Shown in pieces: positions 35,584 to 45,535 of a DNA stretch of 64,000 nt (position 1 is its first letter; every line of letters starts with the position of its first letter). A program made the position numbers and the translations under genes. Source of the stretch: CALBJU01 sp965247125 (GTDB taxonomy: Bacteria; Bacteroidota; Rhodothermia; Rhodothermales; UBA10348); assembly GCA_965247125.1 (NCBI GenBank), contig CBDFGO010000001.1:496001-560000 (forward strand). Direction: 5' to 3'. A model generated the notes under the pieces. That model worked only from the letters and a program-made list of their open reading frames with translations. It was not told where the DNA came from and ran no database searches.

Positions 35584-38068
35584 TTATTCGTCTCTCAGGG
35601 CGTTGACTGGATTCGCGGATGCGGCTTTCAACGCTTGAGCAGACACGGCGAGCCACATCAGAGCGAATGCGCTGAGGCCAGCCACGATGAAGGGTGTGAC
35701 TCCTACCGAGGTGTGATAGGCAAACGTCCCCAACCAGGTGGTGAGCCCGAAATACCCGACAGGGCCGGCCACGACAAGAGCGATGACCACCAGAGTACTG
35801 AACTCACGGCCGAACAGGCCTACGATATTCGAGGCGGAAGCACCGAGTACCTTGCGGACACCGATTTCCTTCGTTCGTCGAGCCACCGAGATCGCGGCGA
35901 GACCGAATAGACCCAGACCGGCAATCAATACCGCCAGTAATGCTCCCAGCATAATGATGGTGGAGAGTCGGTCTTCCTGCTCGTACAGCTGGGCGATATC
36001 CTGGTCTACAAATTCATAGGTGAACGGCAACTCGGGCGCGACGCGCGCCATCATCGATTCGAGGTACGCCAGCGTCTCGGGTAGATTGTCTCCAGCAACC
36101 CGGAAAATGATCTTGGAATTTGCGCTTCCGGAAAAGCCCACATCGTTCGCTCCGGACATGATGAGATTACGGCTCAGGGTCAGAACTGCTGGCTGAATTT
36201 CATTGTGTAGTGAGGTATAGTGGAAATTGTCTACGACACCAATGATTTCATGCTCAGTGAATCGTCCAGGTATCTGCGCTTCCAGCGGATGGTCCCAACC
36301 GTACGCATCCACGAACGCCTCATTCACAATCAGCGCGGAGACCGCGTCAGAAGGAAGGTCGCGGTCGAAGGATCTTCCTTCCTGAACCCGCAAATTCATG
36401 GTCGAGACAAATTCGTAGTCGACGAGGTTCGTAAAAAACCTGCGATAGGTGCCATCCGTTGCCTGATATCCGATGAAAATCCAGCCGTTGGGGTCAAATA
36501 CAGCAACCGCCGTTGCTACCGATTCAATGTCTGACCGAATTCCCGTTTCGAATCGGATTCTCTCAGCAAGTATGGCTCCGTCGGTTGAGGACAGCTCGGT
36601 AGGTATGTAGAGAACGCGGTCCTCGCTAAAGCCGAGGTCGACATTGTCAATGAACCGGAGCTGCGAGCCCATGACCAGCATGGAAACCAACAGCAGGATC
36701 GATAGAGAGAATTGAACGGTGACCAGAGATTTTCGAAGAAAGCCCCTCTTATTCCCGGTCGAGGAGCTCCCTCGGAACGCTTCTGTCGGACTGAATGAAG
36801 CCATCACGATCGCTGGGTACACTCCGGTAATGAGCGAAATCGATAGAAAGAGCGCTCCTAACATCATCATTGTGGAGCCGTCCAGGACGAGGCGGAGATC
36901 CTGGTTGCTGATCTGATTAAACGCCGGAAGCAGTAAAACGGAAAGGCCAAGGCCCAGTGCGACGGCCAGCCCAGCAAATACGGTTGACTCGCCAAAGTAT
37001 TGACGAACGAGCTGTGATCGTTGTGCTCCGATCGCTTTGCGCACACCGATTTCTCTGGACCGTGTAGTGGCGCGGCTGAGAGATAGCGTGACGAAATTTA
37101 TACACGCAATCAACAGCACGAGCAGGGCAACTGACAGCAGAATCCGGACATATATGGGACTACTGACGCTGGCGTAACCGATCGGAAATTCTGGATTCAA
37201 GTGGATGTCCAGTAGGGGCTGCAGTCCGACTGTGTACTGCCCTTCCTCGACGCGATCGCCGAGCGCTGAAGTCACGATGGCAGGAAGCTTTGCCAGGGTG
37301 GCTGCGATGTCTGCATCGGGCTTGAGCATCACATAGGTCTCCGGGCTCACGTTCATCCAGGCCGTATGCATCCGCGCAGAGTACATCCAGTCCCCGACGG
37401 CATAGGAGATCAACAGTTCAAACTGAAGATTGGAGTTTCTGGGAACGTCCTCAATGATGGTTGAGACCTCGAACACATGGGGATCTCCCGAGAAGTCGAT
37501 GCTCAGCTCCTTTCCGATGGGATCTTCCATGCCGAAATATCGAGTTGCAGCCGATTCGGTAAGAACAATGCTGGTCGGTTCGTCCAGCGGGGCAAATGAA
37601 TTTCCCGCCACGACGGGCAAGTCAAAAACCGAGAAAAAATCCGGATCAACCATGAAGATCGATTCATCAAAATGCGTGTCTCCACGCCGAACCGTGTCCG
37701 TCAGCCGATCGTATCGCACAGCGTATTCCACTTCCGGAAGAGCGGCCGCCAGCGTAGGGCCGAGGGGGAGAGGTGTGGTTGTATTGAAGAACTGCATATT
37801 TTCACCGTAGTCCTCCAGTACCCAAGCCCGATAGATTCGATCGGCATTTTCGTGGTGACGATCGTAGCCGAGCTCGTTCGTTACGAACAGGAAGAGCAGA
37901 AGCGAAACCGCAACCCCGATTGACAGGCCAAATATGTTGATTGAGGCATACCCTGGGTGACGTGCTATCACACGTAAGGTGAGAGATGGTCCCGTTTGAC
38001 TGGACAGCCTGGCTCTGATTATAGGTGGAATCTTGCGATCTTATCACCCTCAAGAAAGGATACAAACG

Positions 38069-38356
38069 ATGAGTCGCAAAAGAAGAAACCACAGCAACAC
38101 ATTCAAAGCGAAAGTAGCGCTGGCGGCGGTCAAAGGAGATCGCACAATGGCTGAGTTGGCAGACCAGTTCCAGGTTCATCCGAACCAGATTCAGACGTGG
38201 AAAAAGAAGCTGATTCAGGACGCTGAAGAGGTCTTTGAAAAAGGGTATTCCAGAAAGCACAACGAGGAGGGCCAGATCAAGGAGCTTCACGCCAAAATTG
38301 GCGAGCTTTCGATGGAGAAGGATTTTTTATCCAAAGCGCTCGGTCGCACCCAGTAG
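38069..38356 (+). CDS. IS3-family transposase OrfA
   Basis: 95 residues from the ATG at 38069. Basic N-terminus (S-R-K-R-R-N-H), then an HTH_28/IS3-OrfA helix-turn-helix (F-K-A-K-V-A-L-A-A-V-K-G ... A-D-Q-F-Q-V-H-P-N-Q-I-Q-T-W-K-K) and a leucine-zipper-like tail. It binds the IS ends. orfB lies in the -1 frame; a run of six T at about 38323-38328 near the orfA end is a candidate slippage site for making OrfAB. Confidence 0.9.
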   Translation: MSRKRRNHSNTFKAKVALAAVKGDRTMAELADQFQVHPNQIQTWKKKLIQDAEEVFEKGYSRKHNEEGQIKELHAKIGELSMEKDFLSKALGRTQ

Positions 38357-38370
38357 GTGAGCGCCGCCAA

Positions 38371-39198
38371 ATGATCGACCCAATCCACGACCTCTCCATC
38401 AAACGGCAGTGCAATCTGCTGGAGCTGAATCGCTCAACGGCCTACTACAAGCCGGTGGGCGAGAGCAAAGAGAACCTGGCCGTGATGAAAAAACTGGATG
38501 AGCTCTACATCGAACGTCCCACGCGAGGATCGCGCACCATGAAGGATGCGCTCGAGGACAGAGGTATTTTTGTGGGCCGCCATCGAATCCGGCGATTAAT
38601 GCGTCTGATGGGCCTTATTGCCATTTATCCTAAGAAACGGACCTCGATTCCGGGAAAAGGTCACAAGATTTATCCGTATCTCTTGCGTAAGCTCAACGTG
38701 ACGCGGCCCCGGCAGGTTTACGCAAGCGACATCACATTCATTCCGATGAAAAAGGGATTCGTTTACCTGGTCGCCGTCATCGACTGGTACAGCCGAAAAG
38801 TACTCTCACGCCGGATCTCCAATACGATGGACACCGACTTCTGTGTGGAAGCGCTCGAAGAAGCAATCGCCGTGTATGGAGCGCCAGAGATCTTCAATAC
38901 GGATCAGGGCAGCCAGTTCACATCCGTGGCCTTTACTGATGTTCTGAAGAATCATGACATCAAAATCTCTATGGATGGCAAAGGACGCTGGATGGACAAC
39001 GTGTTCGTTGAACGTCTGTGGCGTAGCCTGAAATATGAAGAGGTGTACCTTAAAGCCTATGACAGTGTGGCTGAAGCCCGCAAATCCATTGCTGTATACT
39101 TCGACTACTTCAATAACGAAAGGCGACACAGCTCACACGGAAGAAAGACCCCTGATCACGTATTTTTTAATCACCAGCCGCTTCAAGAAGCAGCATAA
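38371..39198 (+). CDS. IS3-family transposase OrfB (DDE)
   Basis: 275 residues with the rve integrase core: first Asp in Y-A-S-D-I-T-F, second in N-T-D-Q-G-S-Q-F, and Glu in N-V-F-V-E-R-L-W-R-S-L-K-Y-E. An HTH_21 region (R-G-S-R-T-M-K) precedes it. It is intact, so the element may be active. Probably made as an OrfAB fusion by -1 frameshifting. Confidence 0.92.
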   Translation: MIDPIHDLSIKRQCNLLELNRSTAYYKPVGESKENLAVMKKLDELYIERPTRGSRTMKDALEDRGIFVGRHRIRRLMRLMGLIAIYPKKRTSIPGKGHKIYPYLLRKLNVTRPRQVYASDITFIPMKKGFVYLVAVIDWYSRKVLSRRISNTMDTDFCVEALEEAIAVYGAPEIFNTDQGSQFTSVAFTDVLKNHDIKISMDGKGRWMDNVFVERLWRSLKYEEVYLKAYDSVAEARKSIAVYFDYFNNERRHSSHGRKTPDHVFFNHQPLQEAA

Positions 39199-39471
39199 TC
39201 AATCCGCAAGATTCCACCTAAGACCCTGTCCAGTTTTATAGGACCATCTCTGTGGTTCGGAAGTAATTGCGAAGCATGGTGTTCTCGAAAGTGTGAGATT
39301 CCTCTGAAATACGTGTTGTGATCGAAAAAAGGTGCTCGGTATCACAAAAACGTGATCAATCACTGAAATCGTACAGTAACCACTGTTTTCGGGTGTGAAA
39401 ATGCGATTCGAGGTGCGGTTAAACCTGAAGAATGCCTTAACTAAAGCTGAACCTGATCTGAAACGCTCGAG

Positions 39472-40065
39472 CTAGACCCGCAGGGCCAGTCGAATCAGCT
39501 CTTCCGCGTTGTTGATCTCAGGATTCTTACGAAGGACTGAGAGCATCGCTTTCTCCGCAGCGGAGCGCGAGAGGCCAAGAGCCTCGAGCGCGGCAAACGC
39601 ATCGGTTCGGAAGGACAGGTCAGCACCGTCCGAAGAGAGGCCCACTGAACTGCCGATGGGCATTTTTTCGAATCGGTCCCGAAGCTCGATGATGAGTCTT
39701 TCTGCCGTCTTTTTTCCGACCCCCGGAATGCGGGTTAACATGGCGGCATCGCCCTCGATCACGCGCTGGCGAATGACAGATGGACGCATCGCAGACAAAG
39801 CAGCCAGTGCTAGTTTCGGGCCGACTCCCGATACCGCCAGCATGAAATTGAAGACGGTTCGTTCATCGTCTGTGCTGAATCCGAACAGTGTGATTGCGTC
39901 TTCGCGCACGTAGTGATGGGTCAACAGGACGGCATCGGCTCCGCGCGCAGGAAGTTTTTCAAAGGTGGACGTCGGTATCAGCATTTTATAGCCAACACCA
40001 CCCACATCAATTACGGCTTCGGTCGGTTTTTTCGAAGCGAGTTTTCCCGAAACGTAGTCGATCAT
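39472..40065 (-). CDS. ruvA: Holliday junction branch migration protein RuvA
   Basis: 197 residues: N-terminal OB-fold (M-I-D-Y-V-S-G-K-L), two helix-hairpin-helix motifs (V-S-G-V-G-P-K-L-A-L and I-P-G-V-G-K-K-T-A-E-R-L-I) and a C-terminal three-helix domain that contacts RuvB. RuvA tetramers hold Holliday junctions. The start overlaps the nadE stop (ATGA at 40062-40065). Confidence 0.96.
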   Translation of the reverse strand: MIDYVSGKLASKKPTEAVIDVGGVGYKMLIPTSTFEKLPARGADAVLLTHHYVREDAITLFGFSTDDERTVFNFMLAVSGVGPKLALAALSAMRPSVIRQRVIEGDAAMLTRIPGVGKKTAERLIIELRDRFEKMPIGSSVGLSSDGADLSFRTDAFAALEALGLSRSAAEKAMLSVLRKNPEINNAEELIRLALRV

Positions 40066-41759
40066 GATTCCATGCCCTGGTGGAAATCTTCCATCATCTT
40101 CCTGATGTCGTTGCGACCGTACCGGGCAACGATAGGCATTCTGCGGCCTATTCCAAAAGCCTTATCGCTGACCCTTAAAGCGGGAGGCGCCTGTTTACGT
40201 TTGTATTCGTTCCGATCGACTGCATCCAGAATCCCTTGCACCAGAAGGAGATCGTGGCCCGTCATCCGGACGATGTCATCGACATCCATGCGTTTCTCTA
40301 TGTAGCAGCAGAGAACCTCATCGAGGACGGGATAAGGCGGGAGACTGTCCTCGTCCTTCTGATTAGGCCGTAGTTCAGCGGATGGCGCCTTTTCAATGGA
40401 AGGTAGAGGGATTCGGTCCTCCCCGGCAATGGTGTTGATGTACTCGGCGAGCAAATACACATCTGTCTTGAACACGTCAGCCAGAACCGCTAGCCCCCCG
40501 GACATGTCGCCATACAACGTAGCGTATCCCATGGCCATTTCACTTTTGTTACCCGTGGTCAGCACCATGTGGCCAAATTTATTGGAAGCGGCCATCAAAA
40601 TTATTCCTCGCGAACGAGCTTGAATATTCTCCTCAGCGATTCCCTCTCCTGTGCCCGTAAAAAGGTCGGATAACGTCGTCTCAAACGCGTTTACCGCGTC
40701 CCGGATGGGTACTGTGTGGCAGATTATCCCAAGATTTTCCGCCAAGGTCAGTGAGTCGTCCACACTACCCGTAGTCGAATAGACAGAGGGCATGGTGATA
40801 CCGATCACATTTTCGGCGCCGAGCGCGTCAACAGCCAGCGTGGCAGAAACTGCAGAATCAATCCCTCCCGACAATCCCACGAGCACTCGCTCAAACGCCC
40901 CGGTTTTTTCGACATAGTCACGAATTCCAAACACGAGCGCCTCGTAGAGATCGCTTGCGCGGTCATGATTTTTCGGGGTAGTGGGGGATGGATCGTCCGA
41001 ATCCCATAGAACGAGCGCTTCCTCGAATGAAGGAGCGATAGCCTGAATTCGACCATCTGACCCGTGAACCCGCGAGTCACCATCGAAGACGAGTTCGGTG
41101 TTGGCTCCGACCAAATTGACCAGTACGAAAGGTAAATGGTGGGTTTTGCATATCTGGGAGATGATTTCCGTGCGCGTTTCGTGTCTTCCATGGGCGAACG
41201 GAGATGCCGAGAGATTGATCAGCAGGTCCACGTCCTGGCTTACGAGCTCGGCGATGGGATCTCGCTTATAGGTGTGATACGTGGAAAACTCGGCCAGATT
41301 CCACATGTCCTCGCAAATGTGTACTCCCAGACGGACACCGTGAAAATCAACGACCTGCTGCTCTCGGGCGGGCTCGAAATAGCGGTACTCGTCGTAGATA
41401 TCGTAGGTAGGAAGCAGCATCTTATGCGTCACAACGGGGTCGCACCCACTTTCCAGAAGAATTGCAGCGTTGTGCAGACGCTTCCCATGCGGCTGGGGAT
41501 TACGGACGGGAGCGCCTACGAGAACACCAACTCCCTCCGGAATGTGGTCGTGCACCCACTGCACCGCGAGCTCTGTCGCTTCAACGAAATGGGCGTTTTC
41601 AAACAGATCGTGGGGAGAGTATCCGACAATACTCAGTTCGGGAAACACGACCAGTTCGGCCCCCTTTTTTGCGGCTCTGTGCACCAACTCGACGGTCCGT
41701 CGAGCATTCCCAAGGAGGTCGGCCACCGTAGGATTGAACTGTGCGAGGGCAATTTTCAT
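40062..41759 (-). CDS. nadE: Glutamine-dependent NAD+ synthetase
   Basis: 565 residues in two domains. Residues 1 to about 250 are a nitrilase-type glutaminase (Glu in V-F-P-E-L-S, Lys in T-H-K-M-L-L-P, Cys in H-I-C-E-D-M-W). Residues about 280-560 are the synthetase with the PP-loop L-S-G-G-I-D-S-A and T-G-N-K-S-E-M-A-M-G-Y. It amidates deamido-NAD using glutamine. Third gene of aroE-pgeF-nadE-ruvA. Confidence 0.95.
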   Translation of the reverse strand: MKIALAQFNPTVADLLGNARRTVELVHRAAKKGAELVVFPELSIVGYSPHDLFENAHFVEATELAVQWVHDHIPEGVGVLVGAPVRNPQPHGKRLHNAAILLESGCDPVVTHKMLLPTYDIYDEYRYFEPAREQQVVDFHGVRLGVHICEDMWNLAEFSTYHTYKRDPIAELVSQDVDLLINLSASPFAHGRHETRTEIISQICKTHHLPFVLVNLVGANTELVFDGDSRVHGSDGRIQAIAPSFEEALVLWDSDDPSPTTPKNHDRASDLYEALVFGIRDYVEKTGAFERVLVGLSGGIDSAVSATLAVDALGAENVIGITMPSVYSTTGSVDDSLTLAENLGIICHTVPIRDAVNAFETTLSDLFTGTGEGIAEENIQARSRGIILMAASNKFGHMVLTTGNKSEMAMGYATLYGDMSGGLAVLADVFKTDVYLLAEYINTIAGEDRIPLPSIEKAPSAELRPNQKDEDSLPPYPVLDEVLCCYIEKRMDVDDIVRMTGHDLLLVQGILDAVDRNEYKRKQAPPALRVSDKAFGIGRRMPIVARYGRNDIRKMMEDFHQGMES

Positions 41760-41805
41760 GATGGGCTATGAACGCGTGCTCAGCAAGGAAGATGCAGCAA
41801 ATGGG

Positions 41806-42564
41806 TCAGGTCTTCATCCCGATCATCCCCATCATTCTGCCAGTCACTCCATGCCCGGCTCGATGCGAAAAAAAGACTTCTTTCTCCAGAACGGTGCATC
41901 GATCCGATTTTTCGATTCGAGTCGGTGCTAGGCCACAGACGATAAGGCGGTCCTCTATTGCACCGGACAGGTCGACGTGGGGTCTAGGCCAATCGGAGCG
42001 GCGAAGAACATGTTTATCGGAGAATTGTGCCGCGACCTCTTCACCTACTTCGAAGCTCTCCACCGATATGCAGGGACCGATGGAGCATTGGATTTGTGAC
42101 GGCTTGGCGCCGAGCGAGGACATCTGATCGACTGTTTCTTCAAGGACGCCACCGACACACCCTCTCCATCCGGCATGACACGCCCCGACAATCCCTTGTT
42201 GCTCGTCGACCAGTAAAACGGCAGCACAATCAGCAGCGGAGATGCACAGAAGAATGTTCTCCTGATCGGAAACCAGTCCGTCATATCCAGCGAACAGGAC
42301 GCCTTCTGAAACACACTTGACCTTGTTTCCATGAACCTGACCCGCAAAGGCCATTCTCGCCTCCTCGAATCCCAGCCGCTCGGCGGCCCTCTTTCGATTT
42401 TCGCGAACCTGCCCGGGTTCATCTTCGGTCGACAATCCCAGGTTCAGGCTTTGATATGGTCCGGTACTAACTCCACCTTCTCGGGTCGTGAAAGCAGCTT
42501 GAACCACACCATTCTGGCCAAAAACTGACGGTCTGAGGAGGTTCATCGGCATGGGTGTCGGCAT
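41806..42564 (-). CDS. pgeF: Purine nucleoside phosphorylase/polyphenol oxidase family protein (YlmD/YfiH)
   Basis: 252 residues from the Met at 42564, just after the aroE stop; a longer frame upstream lies inside aroE, and Met at 42552 or 42546 are alternatives. Family blocks: F-T-T-R-E-G-G-V-S-x-G, F-A-G-Q-V-H-G-N-K-V, A-D-C-A-A-V-L-L and H-A-G-W-R-G (zinc His/Cys set), G-P-C-I. Members (DUF152) act on purine nucleosides with a zinc site, and PgeF/YfiH has been linked to peptidoglycan editing. Overlap-free spacing of 5 bp from aroE. Confidence 0.9.
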   Translation of the reverse strand: MPTPMPMNLLRPSVFGQNGVVQAAFTTREGGVSTGPYQSLNLGLSTEDEPGQVRENRKRAAERLGFEEARMAFAGQVHGNKVKCVSEGVLFAGYDGLVSDQENILLCISAADCAAVLLVDEQQGIVGACHAGWRGCVGGVLEETVDQMSSLGAKPSQIQCSIGPCISVESFEVGEEVAAQFSDKHVLRRSDWPRPHVDLSGAIEDRLIVCGLAPTRIEKSDRCTVLEKEVFFSHRAGHGVTGRMMGMIGMKT

Positions 42565-42569
42565 TGGAC

Positions 42570-43424
42570 TCAGGATTGACGCCTGACCGACAGGTGGCTT
42601 GCGACGGCCTTCTTGACCACTTCGATGGGCATAGTGCATCCGGTCCACAACTGGAAAGACACAGCGGCCTGTCCGATCAACATGGCCAGGCCCCCGATCC
42701 CAACGGCGCCGCCGGCGCGGGCATCGATGAGGAAATTTGTCTCCGTGGGATTGTAGACCAGATCGTAGGCTACCTGGTCCGATCGCCACTCGAGGTCGTG
42801 CGGCAGGGGAGATGCCCAGGAGTTTGGGTGCATTCCCAACGGCGTCGCGTTAACGATGAGTGACGCCTCGGCCGAGGCCCGGGCGCGGTCATCCCACGAA
42901 CAGGCCTGAACTCCGTTTATGGCGCGCGCCGTGTCGAGATTTCTGGCGGCTACCAGGACGGATCCCGCACCAAGTCGCTCAAGAGCCGCATAGGCAACGG
43001 CGCGCGCGGCCCCACCGGCTCCGAGAATCAAGACCGTTTTTCCCTTGAAGTCGAGATCCTGTAGTGGTCCCACGAATCCGGTCACGTCCGTATTTTCACC
43101 CACGAGGCGCCCTCGGACCCGGTATATCGTATTCACAGCACCTACTGCGTGTGCTGTTGTCGTCATTGAATCGACCATGTCGATGACATCCTGTTTAAAA
43201 GGGAGTGTCACATTTCCACCCAGGATGTCGTGGCCATCTATGCTCTTGACGACCCCTTCAAGCTCCGAACGGTTCACCTTTCTAGCCTCGTAATGAATGG
43301 CCAGTTCGAGATGTTTCAGGGCCGAATTGTGTATCAGCGGAGAGAGGGAATGGTCAACCGGGTTGCCCAAGAGTAGACACGTGGATTCTGTCGGCGGCGA
43401 GGGCGAGGGCGGAGGCGGGGGCAT
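42570..43424 (-). CDS. aroE: Shikimate dehydrogenase
   Basis: 284 residues with a Pro-rich N-terminus (M-P-P-P-P-P-S-P). Substrate-binding S-L-S-P-L-I-H-N, catalytic Lys in G-G-N-V-T-L-P-F-K, N-T-D in E-N-T-D-V-T-G-F, and the NADP loop G-A-G-G-A-A-R-A-V. It reduces 3-dehydroshikimate. First gene of the minus-strand run that ends with ruvA. Confidence 0.94.
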   Translation of the reverse strand: MPPPPPSPSPPTESTCLLLGNPVDHSLSPLIHNSALKHLELAIHYEARKVNRSELEGVVKSIDGHDILGGNVTLPFKQDVIDMVDSMTTTAHAVGAVNTIYRVRGRLVGENTDVTGFVGPLQDLDFKGKTVLILGAGGAARAVAYAALERLGAGSVLVAARNLDTARAINGVQACSWDDRARASAEASLIVNATPLGMHPNSWASPLPHDLEWRSDQVAYDLVYNPTETNFLIDARAGGAVGIGGLAMLIGQAAVSFQLWTGCTMPIEVVKKAVASHLSVRRQS

Positions 43425-43578
43425 TTCGGAGGGTAGTTCTGGCGATGTGCCGGACGAAAATACCGACGAGGTTTGTCGATACTTGATCTATAAAAGATTG
43501 CTTTTTCGGTGGTAAGATAGTTCCTTTTCGGATCGCCAACGAAAATCACCCCTTCGGATCCATCTTCCCACTAAAAAT

Positions 43579-44988
43579 ATGTCAAGCTCAATCAGTTTTC
43601 TGGATCAAGTACACCGGATGTTTGATAAGGCAGCCAACCACACCGGTCACGAGGATGGCTTGCTCAAGCAGATTCGCATTTGCAATTCAGTCTATCACAT
43701 GGAATTTCCTCTCGTGCGCGATGATGGCTCCATCAAAGTGATCAAGGCCTGGCGCTCCGAGCACAGCCATCATAAGCTCCCCACCAAGGGCGGCATTCGT
43801 TTTGCAATGGCGGTCAACGAGGACGAAGTGGCTGCACTGGCCACATTGATGACATTCAAATGTGCCATCGTAAACGTTCCGTTTGGAGGCGCAAAGGGTG
43901 GGATTCAAGTTGACCGCAAGAAGTTTTCGGAGGCCGAGATCGAGCGAATTACCCGCAGGTATACCTACGAGTTATTCTCAAAGAACTTCATCGGCCCCGG
44001 CATCGATGTTCCGGCGCCAGACTACGGATCGGGCCCGAAGGAGATGGCATGGATTGTAGATACATACCGCTCCCTCACCAATGATCCACTCACGGCATTG
44101 GGCTGCGTGACAGGTAAACCCATTGCCCAGGGCGGCGTCCGCGGGCGCACCGAAGCCACCGGAAGGGGAACCTACTTCGGAATCAAAGAAGCTGTTTCTT
44201 TCGCCGACGACATGGAGAGCCGGGGGTTGACCACTGGCATTGAAGGCAAGACTATAATCGTTCAAGGGCTGGGCAATGTCGGATACCACGCGGCCAAGTT
44301 CATCCAGGAAGGTGGTGGAATAATCGTTGGTCTCGCGGAGTATGAGGGAGCTATATACGATGAGAACGGACTCGATGTGAACGACGTGGTCGCGCATCGA
44401 AAGGAGACGGGCTCCATATTGGACTTCCCCGGGGCAACGAACCTGGCCAATTCTTCGGACGCACTCGAGATGCCGTGTGATATTCTGATACCGGCTGCTC
44501 TGGAGGGCGTGATCACGGAGGAAAACGCCCCCCGAATCAAAGCCAAAGTTATAGGAGAGGCCGCCAATGGACCTGTCACCGCAGATGCGGACGCCATTCT
44601 GCTCGAAAAAGGAGTTCTAATAATTCCCGATGTCTATCTAAATGCGGGTGGCGTAACGGTATCGTATTTCGAGTGGTTGAAGAATTTATCCCACGTCCGG
44701 TTCGGGCGGATGAGCAAACGGTTCGAACAGGCCAGTAACGAGAGGATCGTGACGGCACTCGCGGAATCCATGGGAGCAAAAATATCAGAAGAGGAAATGA
44801 TGCAGGTAACCAAGGGAGCCGACGAGGTTGATCTGGTTAACTCAGGCCTCGAAGAAACCATGGCCACAGCCTATCATGAGATTCGAGACATCGCCATCGA
44901 GACCAAGACGGATTTCAGGACAGCCGCCTTCATTGTTGCCATAAACAAAGTGGCCGTGACCTACTCGGAAATGGGTATTTTTCCCTAA
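43579..44988 (+). CDS. Glutamate dehydrogenase family (Glu/Leu/Phe/Val dehydrogenase)
   Basis: 469 residues. K-G-G-I-R-F with the substrate Lys, catalytic Lys in P-F-G-G-A-K-G-G-I, D-V-P-A-P-D-Y-G-S-G, and the cofactor loop V-Q-G-L-G-N-V-G. The C-terminal part has G-G-V-T-V-S-Y-F-E-W. This is the hexameric GDH group found in Bacteroidota and archaea. NAD or NADP preference was not deduced. Convergent with queD. Confidence 0.93.
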   Translation: MSSSISFLDQVHRMFDKAANHTGHEDGLLKQIRICNSVYHMEFPLVRDDGSIKVIKAWRSEHSHHKLPTKGGIRFAMAVNEDEVAALATLMTFKCAIVNVPFGGAKGGIQVDRKKFSEAEIERITRRYTYELFSKNFIGPGIDVPAPDYGSGPKEMAWIVDTYRSLTNDPLTALGCVTGKPIAQGGVRGRTEATGRGTYFGIKEAVSFADDMESRGLTTGIEGKTIIVQGLGNVGYHAAKFIQEGGGIIVGLAEYEGAIYDENGLDVNDVVAHRKETGSILDFPGATNLANSSDALEMPCDILIPAALEGVITEENAPRIKAKVIGEAANGPVTADADAILLEKGVLIIPDVYLNAGGVTVSYFEWLKNLSHVRFGRMSKRFEQASNERIVTALAESMGAKISEEEMMQVTKGADEVDLVNSGLEETMATAYHEIRDIAIETKTDFRTAAFIVAINKVAVTYSEMGIFP

Positions 44989-45016
44989 GCGCGGTCCTGC
45001 CACCTGTTCCGATGCT

Positions 45017-45442
45017 CTACAGCGCGCGTTCTGCCTCGGCGTAGCACGTTTCTGTCTCAGCGACGCGTACTCGCACCGTGTGGATGCGGCGGTCATCGAG
45101 CATGGCTCGGTGTTCGTCGATGAGGTGGTCGGCTACGTAATTACAGATGTTTTCCGCAGTGGTATCGTACGGAAGTACCGCGTGACGCCATCCTGTTTCC
45201 GTCATGACCCCCAGAAGCTCGGCATCGTTTTGTGCAACAAGGGTTGAGTGATCCCACCGTTCGATCAGTGGAGCAAGCGCCCTCTTGAGATGCTTGAAGT
45301 CGAGCAACAGTCCGTTGTCGTCGGGTTCTCCTTCGACTTCGACGAACATTTCGTAGGAATGGCCGTGGAGGTCGCGGCACGGGCCCTCATGCCAGGGAAG
45401 GCGATGAGCTCCTTCCCAGCGGAATCGTTTTGCAATCTTCAT
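45017..45442 (-). CDS. queD: 6-carboxy-tetrahydropterin synthase
   Basis: 141 residues from the ATG at 45442; an upstream start at 45505 adds a leader before the conserved F-x-x-x-H-R-L. Zinc ligands: His in G-A-H-R-L-P and H-x-H in L-H-G-H-S-Y. Catalytic Asp/His near D-H-S-T-L, and Glu in T-A-E-N-I-C. It converts dihydroneopterin triphosphate in queuosine/7-deazaguanine synthesis. No queC or queE is near. Confidence 0.93.
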   Translation of the reverse strand: MKIAKRFRWEGAHRLPWHEGPCRDLHGHSYEMFVEVEGEPDDNGLLLDFKHLKRALAPLIERWDHSTLVAQNDAELLGVMTETGWRHAVLPYDTTAENICNYVADHLIDEHRAMLDDRRIHTVRVRVAETETCYAEAERAL

Positions 45443-45535
45443 GGAGGATGGAGGTGTGCATCGGCGTGGCAGCGCCGATGGCTGACCAGGGTTCAATCGG
45501 GCCACGGTGAACGGCAGCCTGTACCAAAGCGTTCC

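Larger units (their letters stand above)
37982..39251 (+). mobile_element. IS3-family insertion sequence, complete
   Basis: 1270 bp. The ends share AGAGATGGTCC (37982-37992; reverse complement at 39241-39251), then CTGGACAG and, further in, AGGTGGAATCTTGCG on both sides. A 3-bp direct repeat GTG flanks it (37979-37981 and 39252-39254), as IS3 elements commonly make. Contains overlapping-phase orfA and orfB. Confidence 0.92.
35584..39277 (-). pseudogene. MacB/FtsX-type ABC transporter permease split by an IS3 element
   Basis: The main fragment, 35584-37981, encodes about 795 residues: a periplasmic MacB-PCD-like domain after the first TM segment, a first FtsX domain (about 285-400), a second periplasmic domain, and a C-terminal FtsX domain (about 680-790), with S-R-E-I-G-V-R-K-A-I-G-A and T-K-E-I-G-V-R-K-V-L-G-A repeats. 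It normally begins with a short cytosolic leader. That leader is found at 39277-39252 on the other side of the IS: reading M-L-R-N-Y-F-R-T, it joins in frame to T-L-R-V-I-A-R-H-P-G-Y at 37981 if the IS and one GTG duplicate are removed. A GTG at 37971 could still start a nearly full-length protein, so loss of function is not certain. No ATP-binding partner gene is adjacent. Confidence 0.85.
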
